NCBI RefSeq assembly: GCF_030704535.1
Contig: NC_081813.1
Location: 11,711,501 to 11,775,500, forward strand
Length of the DNA stretch: 64,000 bases
Source: Vitis vinifera
Taxonomy: Eukaryota > Streptophyta > Magnoliopsida > Vitales > Vitaceae
Reading direction: 5' to 3'
Under the pieces are notes generated by a model. The model did not search any database. It worked only from the letters and a program-made list of their open reading frames with translations, and was not told where the DNA came from. Of this stretch, positions 55,872 through 64,000 are shown piece after piece (position 1 is the first letter of the stretch; the number at the start of each line of letters is the position of its first letter). The position numbers were made by a program, and so were the translations under genes.

Positions 55872-56828
55872 TAAGAAAAAAGTATAAATGAAAGGGTAAT
55901 ATAAATTTCAAATAAAAAATGAAAATTAAAATAATGAATGAATATGAAAAGATATAAAATATTTGGATGAAAAATCCCAAAATTTTTATCCTTACTTATA
56001 ATAAGAGTAAAAAGATTCAGTATCTTTAAAAATGAAAAAAAGAAAAAGAAAAACATTATTGCTTTTTATTTCACATAAAATAAAAATATAGATTGGAAGA
56101 AAAAGAAAAAAAAAAGTTAGAAATGAGTAATACTTAATAGGGAATAGAAAAGAGAAAAAAAAACACAAAAAATTGAAATTCACACTCTCTATGTGCCTAT
56201 GTAAAGGTTAAGGGTATTTTAGGGAATAATAAAGGATAATATCCTTCTTTTCAATTTTCAGACTTTCTTTGGGTGTTGGGCTTAATTATGTAAGATATAT
56301 GGACTAGATCTTAATTTTTTAGCCGAGCTGGGCCTAAAACATAATTCTCCCAAAAGGAAAGTCAATTTCGTAAAAAACAATGCATGCAAGTTGGATTCTA
56401 GAAATTTAAACGTAAGACTTGGTTATAAACTATTGCAAGTCATCCTCCAAAAACAAATATGTTGATTTCTATTGGTTGTTGTGAATTGATTCTATTTTCA
56501 TTGAGGGTGGCCTTCGTCATGTTTGATAGGTTCTTCTCCAAAACTCCTTGATTCTCATAAAACCTTAGCAGTCGATTCTTGAATGTCTTCAATTAATTTA
56601 CGCAAAAAATAGATAAAACTTCATCACCATTCAATGTATGTTGCTAAGTTTTTATATCATTGGTGTTCTTTCATGTTGAAATCTGTGATTGACCATACCT
56701 TAGAGTGCATTATTTCAAGGGGATTGGATTCAACACAATACTATCTATATAAGGATCAAGTGGCCGCCGGCCGTCATATTTTCTGTTGATTCCAAGACCA
56801 ACAATTAATTAGATAAGGATTAAAGGGT

Positions 56829-57256
56829 TGGTCATCCAAAGAACAAATCGCACAGATGTAAATGTCAAGTAGGATTCAGGATTTCTGCCTAGTGCCTATG
56901 AATCAAGACTGAATCATTGTGTTGTTGGAAAGTAAACTTTGAGTTTATAAAGTTTTTTAAAAATTAGATTTTGATTTGATTTTTAAAAATTAATTAGAAT
57001 ATTTTCAAGCATTTTAAACTTGAGCGAAAAATTTAGCATTTGTTTCAATACATTTTCTGTTTTTTATTTTTTAAAATCCGAAAATAACATTAACTTCCGC
57101 ATAAGATACAAATACTCTTAAAGACTCGTATGAAAAATGTAATAATTTTATAAATTGTTTAAAATAATTGATATATATAAAAAAAAAATTATACTTTTTG
57201 TAAAAGATGCTCTTTTTTTATTAAAGTTTTTGGTTTTAAAAAATAGAAAATAGGCA
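56829..57256. other. Spacer between the two tandem arrays
   Basis: About 430 bp of AT-rich sequence. No gene or repeat recognised. Confidence 0.4.
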
Positions 57257-58640
57257 GTGTGAAATGAACAATTAAGCTCTATTTGGTAATTGTTTAAAAA
57301 AAATAATTTTTTAGTTTTTAGAACAAAAAAATAAAGAAACTCTTTAGGTAACCATGAAACAAAAAAACGGTTGTGTTATTAAAATAAAAAGTATGATGTT
57401 TTTTGAAAATATCCTTTTGTTATTTTGACTTGATTTCTGTGTGTTATTTTTAAAAAATAATTATACAAAAATGAAGAATGATAAAAAGTAAAACATTACG
57501 TATAAAAATTATTTTAAAAATATTTTTAAAAATATAGAAAACAAGTTAAAAATATTTTAGAATTTCAAACACATTTTTGTTTTATAAAATATTATAGAAT
57601 GATTAAATATCATGTAACTATCATAAAAAACTATTAGTAGTTTTTTCTTTCTTTGGATAAGCAAGTCATATATAAAGGAATTATGTAGCAGCCGAATAAG
57701 ACTATGGGAAGTGTTAAAATATAAAATAGGAAGTGTGAAATGAACCATGAAGCTCTATTTGGTAATTTTTTTTTAAAAATAGTTTTCTTTTTTTGAGAAC
57801 AAAAAAATAAAGAAACACTTTAGGTAACCATGAAACGAAAAACGGTTTTGTGTTATTAAAACAAAAGATATGATGTTTTCTGAAAATATATTTTAGTTAT
57901 TTTCATTTGATTTTTATTTGTTATTTTAAAAAATAATTATACAAATATGAAGAATGCCAAAAAGTAAAACACTACGTATAAAAATTATTTTAAAAAGATT
58001 TTTAAAAGTATTTTAGAATTTCAAACACATTTTTATTTTATAAAATATTATAGAATGGTTAAATATCATGTAACTATTATAAAAAACTACTAGTGGTTTT
58101 TTCTTTGTTTGTATAAGCATGTCATATATAAAGGAATTATATAGAAGCCTAATAAGACTATGGGAAGTGTGAAAATAGAAAATAGGAAGTGTGAAATGAA
58201 CAATTAAGCTCTATTTGGTAATTGTTTTAAAAAATAGTTTTCTATTTTTCGAAACAAAAAAATAAAGAAATATTTTAGGTAATCATGAAACAAAAAATGA
58301 TTGTGTTATTAAAACAAAAAATATGATTTTTTCTAAAAATATCTTTTAGTTATTTTCACTTGATTTCAATGTGCTATTTTTAAAAAATAATTATATAAGT
58401 ATGAAGAATGATAAAAAGTAAAACACTACCTATAAAAATTATTTTAAAAATATAGAAAACAAGTTAAAAAAATTTTATTTTATAAAATATTATAGAACGG
58501 TTCCGGATGTCAATCGAATTTTTATTTTATAAAATATCATGTAACTATTATAAAAAACTATTTGTAGTTTTTTCTTTGTTTGAATAAGCATGTCATATAT
58601 AAAGGAATTATGTAGCAGCCCAATAAGACTATGGGAAGCG
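57257..58640 (+). repeat. Tandem triplication (476, 456, 452 bp) carrying the BAHD promoter
   Basis: Three units start at GTGTGAAATGAAC (57257, 57733, 58189), continue AAGCTCTATTTGGTAATT, and end CATATATAAAGGAATTATGTAGCAGCC…GACTATGGGAAG. The last unit ends 210 bp before the BAHD start codon. The units have diverged by scattered point changes and short indels. A TATA box sits at the same place in each (57668-57678, 58124-58134, 58595-58603). Confidence 0.9.
58595..58603 (+). promoter_or_regulatory. Likely TATA box of the BAHD gene
   Basis: ATATATAAA lies 248 bp before the ATG at 58851. With a start site about 30 bp downstream, the 5' UTR would be near 220 bp. Two upstream copies of the same box exist in the triplication. 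Confidence 0.6.
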
Positions 58641-58850
58641 TGGCACCATGCATTCCTCTTAGTTTGCTAGATACGCTAATTGTTTACGTGTGAATTGTGA
58701 TTGGCCCTCTCCAGACTCCATATTTCTTTCTCTTCCCTCTGAATTGTTGATGTGCGATTAGCCCACTCCAGAGCATCTCCATTTTTCCTTTTCTTCTCTC
58801 TCCCACTCAATCGCAGGCACTCACAACCTGGTGATTAACAACTAGAAACC

Positions 58851-60350
58851 ATGAGTAGTAGTGGAGGAGAATTCATGGTAACAGTGAGGAGGAAAGAAGT
58901 AGTGGCAGCTATGCTACCAATGCAGAAGCACTGGCTACCACTCTCTAACCTGGACTTGCTTTTACCCCCCATTAATGTTGGGGTGTTTTTCTGTTATAAG
59001 AAGCCACGTGGAAGTGCCAGCGGAGGTGATGACTTCACATTTGGGTCCATGGTTAGGGTTCTGAAAGAGGCCATGGCCCAAGCCCTGGTGCCCTATTATG
59101 CCTTTGCTGGAGAAGTCTTGTCTAACTCATTGGGGGAAGCTGAGCTTCTTTGCAACAACCGTGGGGTGGATTTCTTGGAGGCTTATGCGGATGTAAAACT
59201 ACAAGACCTCAACTTGTATAACCCTGACGAAAGCATTGAAGGCAAGCTTGCCCCTACGAGGAAGCATGGCGTCCTCTCAGTCCAGGTCTTCCTCTTTCTG
59301 TGCGCTTAATTTCATATGCTAATCCTAATTAGTTGTAATCCTAACAGGCTAGTTGTGATAAAAATGAACTAATAACAGGTAACTGAGCTCAAATGTGGCG
59401 GAATTGTGGTGGCCTGTACATTTGATCACCGGATAGCAGACGCATATTCTACCAATATGTTCCTAGTTTCATGGGCTGAGATGGCTCAGTCCAAGCCCTT
59501 ATCTGTAATACCATCTTTCCGGCGTTCTCTCCTCAACCCTCGACATCCAGGCTCCTATGCTCCGTCCCTTGACCACATGTACGTTCCCATCTCAGCCTTA
59601 CCTCCGCCCAAAGTTCCACAACCTGGTGCTGATCCTCTCATAAGCCGTCTGTACTATGTCACTGCCGAGAAGCTCAGTCTACTCCAAACACTAGCCACCA
59701 GCAAGAGTAGCTCCTACAAGAGGACCAAACTAGAGTCTCTTAGTGCCTTTTTGTGGAAGATGGTGGCCAAAAGTGCTCACATGGAAAATGCAAACCAAAA
59801 AATATGCAAGATGAGTGTCGTGGTGGATGGAAGAAAGAGGTTAAGCAGTGGAGATGAGGATAGGACAACAGCGATGGCCTCATACTTTGGAAATGTGCTG
59901 TCCTTCCCCTTTGGTGAGAAGATAGTAAATGACCTCAAAGAAAAACCACTGAGTTGGGTGGGAGATGAAGTTCATGATTTCCTGGAAGCGGCTATGACAA
60001 AGGAACATTTCTTGGGGCTGATAGACTGGGTGGAGGCTCATCGCCCAGAGCCGGCTGCACTGAATATGTGCTGCAGTGGCAATAGCGACGGGCCAGGATT
60101 TATGGTGTCATCAGGGCAGAGGTTCCCGGTGACAAAGGTGGATTTCGGGTGGGGTAAGCCGGCCCTAGGGTCATATCATTTTCCATGGGGTGCGGAAGTT
60201 GGGTACGTGATGCCAATGCCAAGCCCCACTGTAGATGATGACTGGGTGGTGTACATGCACCTCTTGAAAGCCCAGATTGAGTTGATTGAGACTGAGGCTG
60301 CTCATATCTTTAGACCCTTAACAGCCGACCATCTCAATTTATTTGATTAG
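58851..60350 (+). CDS. BAHD acyltransferase, coniferyl-alcohol-acyltransferase-like
   Basis: BAHD enzymes transfer acyl groups from acyl-CoA to alcohols or amines in specialised metabolism, in the cytosol. Two exons, 58851-59285 and 59379-60350, encode 468 residues, a normal family length. The catalytic HXXXD motif is HRIAD (residues 162-166) and the structural DFGWG motif is at 400-404. The N terminus ([35 protein letters not shown]) recalls the HCT-like and coniferyl alcohol acyltransferase branch, so the substrate is a guess. The intron is only 93 bp with donor GTCTTC, a weak match beyond GT. Without splicing the frame stops after 152 codons. The start lies behind a triplicated promoter segment. 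The frame is otherwise unbroken. Confidence 0.9.
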
Positions 60351-61520
60351 CTAGCTTTCGTCCACCATCTCATATTCAGAAATTTAGAAGTAACTCCCTC
60401 GCATGTTGTTTCAAATGTTAGAATTCCTTTTCCTTTTCTTTATATCAGAAATTAATTACTTTGTAGTAAAAAGAAGTGAAAAACGAAAATTTTGGAATGA
60501 CTTGTACAAGCATAAATGCCTCCTAGCTCTATCTTAATTACTATCATAAGACTAGTATAAGGATTAGTAAGGACTTCAAAATTAAATCCTAGCTAGGGTT
60601 CACTTTTGTAACTTGAAAAATGATCATGTATACGAAAATCTTTTCTATGTTTAGATCTAGTTTAGAAGGGGGAATAAAAAAAAAAAAAAAAAAAAAAAGA
60701 GAGGCTGGGGGTGGAAATTAAAGATGTTGGATGTGTAACTACAATAAATTGAAAAATAATATTTAATTATTTTTAGATTGTCATTTGGCCATTAAAAAAT
60801 AATTAATATTATAATATGATTTATATATTTAAATTACAAAATAAAATATTTTTTTTTGATAAGAAATAATAAAAACCTTTTTTCCTTACAAGTTTTTTTT
60901 ATTAGTACTACTTTTTATAAATATTTATTTTAAATTTATTGTAAAATAACAAATAATAATAAGAAAAAAATGATTGGCTTTCATTTGCTTTGTTCAAGTA
61001 TCAATAGAGATGAATATCAAGATGTTTCCACTTTCTAGAGCCTCACACACTCGTTACATTTTGACCCACTTCTCATATTCTCTCTCCTTTGTATTATCTC
61101 CACTTCAAATACAATAGAAAGGGGATTTCTAATTTCTCCTCTCTCTCTCTAGAAACTAATATGCTTTTCATTGTTTCTCTCTCTTCCTAGGAATTTTTGT
61201 GGATCCATGGAAGAGCAAAGCTCAGTCTCTGCAGCTTCAACTCCGAGATTGCTTCCGAATTGCTATGAGTTTCATCTTCTAAAATAATTATTTATTTGGT
61301 CTAATGATTTGAATTATATGATTTAGTAGTTCGTGAAGAACATTAAAGACTTGGACTAGAGTTTCTCATTCGGTAGTGACAAACCTAAGGCTCCTCATCA
61401 TCGCCACCAAAGTTGTGTTCCTTTGAAGTTGAAAACGACCTGGTAAAAATTCGAGGGATTTTGCGTTGGGATAAAAAGGAATTGTAAAGTATTCACCTAC
61501 ACAAGTTAAAAGATTTCCTA
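60351..61520. other. 3' flank of BAHD and AT-rich intergenic DNA
   Basis: Contains an A run (60679-60699) and CT-rich words at 61130-61190. No gene recognised. Confidence 0.4.
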
Positions 61521-62760
61521 CAATGTTAACAACCTCTCAACAGCCGCAACCTAACAAGAAAAGGCAATTATATTATCTAAAAACATCCAACCAAAATTAC
61601 ACCAAATATAGCACGGAAAAACCCTCCTAACCGAGGTAAAAAACCATGGGAAAAATTTCCTTCACTTTAATAAAAATATGAATGCAAATAAATCCTCACT
61701 ACTTTCTTCACCTTGATAAATAATGGAAACATATATCAATGTCTAAGGAGGGAATCTATCATCCTAGAAAACAAAAAATAGAAGGAGATTAGGTAGAGAT
61801 CATACCACAAGAACTCCCCTAAAAGGTTGATGAAAGAACATATACCCTTCACCCTTGAACCCTAGAACAATGCCAAAAAAACAACCTTATTTTCCTCTTC
61901 CTCTTTCTCTACCATTTTTCACCAACATACTAAAGCCTTAACGTTATTTACATTTGGGCTTAAAGAATTCCCATAAAAAAAAAAGCCCAATACATGGTGA
62001 AGACTTTGTAAACTTTACTAGCCTCACTGGTAGAAGCGACACCCCCTCGTGTTGACATACTAAAGTGGTAGGCCGAGTAAGACCTGCACGACACAACGAC
62101 CAGATGTTAGAAAGTAGTCACCTGACCCCTGCTGCTTGTAAGCAACACTTCAGCTAAGCAAGGGCTAGCCTACACTGGCTCAAAGCCCATATTCGGACAG
62201 AGCCCTAGCTCAACCTGTAAGGCAGACCCCATCCAAGGGTCTCCCCTATTAACCATACCCCACAAAGGTCTTGACCCATCTAGAAACCAAACTACAAAAT
62301 TCTTGGTCTTATTAAGACCTCACCAAACCTATCACCGGCAACGGCTGCCCTACCCACAAAACAACCAAAAGCGTTCTACATTCTATACACCACAGCTAAG
62401 CAACAAGTCCAAACTCTAAACAGTGAAAATACATAATCGGTATGGGGAATGAAGGCTTACCAAAGTTCAGAAGGAACACTGCTAATTGAAGCTTAGCCCT
62501 CCTAAGCCCAAAAATGGGGAAACTAGTAGGGTCACCAGAAAGATGAACAGCCACCGAAGTTGCAGTGGTGTAGAATGCAAGAGTCGTCAAAGAAAATGAA
62601 TAGTAGAGCAGCGCAACGATGGTAGCTGTAGATTGCAGAATGTAGAGAGATAATGACGAGAGAAAAAAAAAAGCCTTGGAGACAAGAAACATCCAAATGA
62701 ATCCTAAAAGGTCTGGGATCCCATATTTATAAGGGACCAAAACCCTAGAGATCCTAAAAG
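61521..62760 (-). mobile_element. LTR-like sequence, minus orientation
   Basis: Non-coding DNA with a plant-LTR look: AGCACGGAAAAACCCTCC, then pieces such as CATACCCCACAAAGG. On the minus strand a TATA box (CTTATAAATATGGG, 62724-62733) is followed by CT-rich sequence. Boundaries were not fixed, and the class is inferred from appearance only. Confidence 0.35.
62724..62733 (-). promoter_or_regulatory. TATA box of the minus-oriented LTR-like sequence
   Basis: The minus strand reads TTATAAATAT, followed downstream by CATTATCTCTCTACATTC. This is typical of an LTR U3/R junction. Confidence 0.4.
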
Positions 62761-62879
62761 CCAGCCGTCATGGGACACATCCTAAAGCGACACGCCGCCT
62801 GACAGAATGCCTTGATGGAAGTAGCCCTCCTGTAAGTGTCTAACACATGTCTCACCAGCATTAGGGGACTCTAGGGGAT

Positions 62880-63600
62880 TTCAGCTCATCCACCCCTACC
62901 CAGACATATACGCACATGCTGAAGGGAACATTATGGGGACCTTATCCCATTTGTACACCCACAAGCACTTCCATGTGTTTATCCACGTGGCATCACCCTA
63001 ATCGGGCCACGTGTCAGATCTTCATCACTACCCGGACAACCTCCAAGGTATTCGAAGACATCTTGCCTGGACCATTTGCCCTGCTGAAATGGCCCACATC
63101 CCCTTGATAGCCTCAAATCCTCTTTGATAAGCGAGGCCCTCGTTAGCTGACACCTGATCAAACTCATGGGATATTTTCTATCCCCACATCCAATTTAGTA
63201 GACAAGCATGTCAAAACTCAGGTCAACAGCAAGGTTGAAAGAATGGCAAGCTATGACGCGCCATCTGACACAACCCCTAACTATCCTGCAGGTATGATGA
63301 TTGCCCTGCCACTACTGCACAATCATCACTACCCGGCCAACTCAGCACTACGAAGCCCCACTCATCTTTGAACACTATAAAAACCCTACGATAATATAAC
63401 AAAAGGGGATAGTGAGTTCTCAAATCCACTCTCTATCTTTCTCTCTCTCTCTAAAGGTTTCCATTCTTCCTAATGTCTGACTTGGGCTTTGGAGGGTGTG
63501 TCCGGACAACCCATCCGGACACCTTTGTGTAGGGAAGCATAAATCCAAGATTTCGGTACCAGAGCGGGAGCTTTCTCCACCACGTCTAAGGAATGAATCT
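62880..63600 (+). mobile_element. Gypsy-type LTR, plus orientation (ends not fixed)
   Basis: Order resembles plant gypsy LTRs: CACGTGGCATCACCC, CTACCCGGACAACC, TATA box ACTATAAAAACCC (63374-63386), CTCTCTCTCTCTAAAGG, then the conserved R/U5 phrase TGACTTGGGCTTTGGAGGG (63478-63496) and the palindrome-like TGTCCGGACAACCCATCCGG. No internal domain follows in the window. Confidence 0.6.
63376..63383 (+). promoter_or_regulatory. TATA box of the plus-oriented gypsy-type LTR
   Basis: TATAAAAA placed about 40 bp before a CT-rich stretch, at the usual U3/R position of plant LTRs. Confidence 0.55.
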
Positions 63601-64000
63601 ATCCTCAGTTGACCAGGTATCAACACTACCTAGCTCAATGGTTTCTCTTTCAGTTCATTTATTGTCTTCTTACCAAATGGGATGGACAACACATTTTCGA
63701 AGTAAGAGGCTATCATTGTTTCTTTAACCTTGTCTTCATTGCTCAATCACTTTCTTTCATCCACCACGGTGCCCATCTTGCATATATTTTGGTTTTCGTC
63801 TTCCATGACTGCAATTTTGGCCACCATCTTCCACAGAAAAGCATTGAGAGACTCTAGTTTGGTCCTCTTGCAGGAGCTACCCTTGCTGGTGGCTAGTGAT
63901 TGGAGTATACTGAGAGTTGTTCGGTTGTGACATAGTAAAAGCGGTTTATGAGAAGATCATCACCAGGCTGTGGAGCTTTGGGAGGAGGTAAGGCTGACAT
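63601..64000. other. Unassigned right end
   Basis: Open frames up to 82 codons on the plus strand, none recognised. Could be the LTR interior or ordinary flank. Confidence 0.3.

Larger units (their letters stand above)
52185..56823. repeat. Tandem array of five ~0.98-kb units
   Basis: Every unit starts with AAGAGAAAAGTATAAATGAAAG or a close variant and carries the same order: A-rich part, CACTCACTATGTGCCTATG, TGGGTGTTGGGYTTAATTATG, GGAAAGGCGACTT, TGCATGCAAGTTGGATTC, GGTGGCCTT, TGTATGTTGCTAAG, GATCAAGTGGCTG. Unit starts are near 52185, 53174, 54175, 55148 and 55872. Units 1-3 span about 0.97-1.0 kb. Unit 4 is shortened to ~0.72 kb by one internal deletion. Unit 5 ends about 45 bp early. The units differ by scattered substitutions, so the array is not brand new. 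No conserved open frame was found. Confidence 0.92.

Noticed and set aside
52185..56823. CRISPR-like or centromeric satellite array
   Set aside because: Units are ~1 kb without spacers, only five copies, and the setting is a plant chromosome arm-like region. A local segmental array is the better reading.
59286..59309. Short BAHD protein ending at 59309
   Set aside because: This is intron read-through. Splicing 59285 to 59379 restores the conserved [13 protein letters not shown] sequence and the catalytic motif.
62396..62740. 114-codon minus-strand hydrophobic frame
   Set aside because: It begins at the TATA and CT-rich leader of an LTR-like sequence and has no recognisable family. Hydrophobicity follows from T-rich DNA.

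Overview
The window is nuclear DNA of a woody eudicot, most likely grapevine (Vitis) or a close relative. This is inferred from AT-rich non-coding DNA, intron-containing genes, single-exon RPS5-type resistance genes and the mix of copia, gypsy-type and LINE sequences. It was not confirmed by a database search. Most of the 64 kb is transposon-derived. I can support only two apparently intact protein genes: a CC-NBS-LRR resistance gene (48249-50942, minus) and a BAHD acyltransferase (58851-60350, plus). Layout, left to right. 1-2893 is the 5' part of a minus-strand Ty1/copia element cut by the window edge. About 3280-5000 is the 3' end of a dead LINE. 5123-7652 is a POP1 (RNase P/MRP subunit) pseudogene that keeps introns. 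7935-9230 is a decayed piece of a large LTR family. 9336-24126 is an intronless pirin pseudogene split by nested insertions: a 4.8-kb copia element (9780-18626, two 224-bp LTRs, TSD GATGT), a 4033-bp LTR inside that copia (10196-14228, TSD GGTAC), and a related 5055-bp LTR in another part of pirin (18833-23887, TSD GCTCC). Removing the insertions and one copy of each TSD restores a pirin-length, but stop-ridden, reading frame. 24.7-27.3 kb holds more LTR pieces and a non-autonomous DNA element. 28268-30964 is a CC-NBS-LRR pseudogene with a lost start and two single-base frameshifts. 31-48 kb is mostly AT-rich and repeat-derived, with gene fragments resembling tetraspanin (about 40.3-40.65 kb) and the FANCD2 C terminus (43196-43898), a transposon-protein tail followed by a 1.1-kb field of palindromic repeats (44988-46120), and opposite-facing copies of a DNA element carrying a tRNA-like pol III promoter. 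The intact resistance gene follows at 48-51 kb. 51765-58640 holds an LTR start, a tandem array of five ~0.98-kb units, and a second tandem array of three ~0.46-kb units. Each unit of the second array carries a TATA box, and the last TATA lies 248 bp before the BAHD start codon, so the BAHD promoter appears triplicated. The right end holds LTR-like promoters facing both ways. No new multi-gene system is visible. The most informative structures are the nested-insertion record in pirin, the tandem promoter arrays before the BAHD gene, the palindromic repeat field, and the decayed/intact pair of resistance genes.
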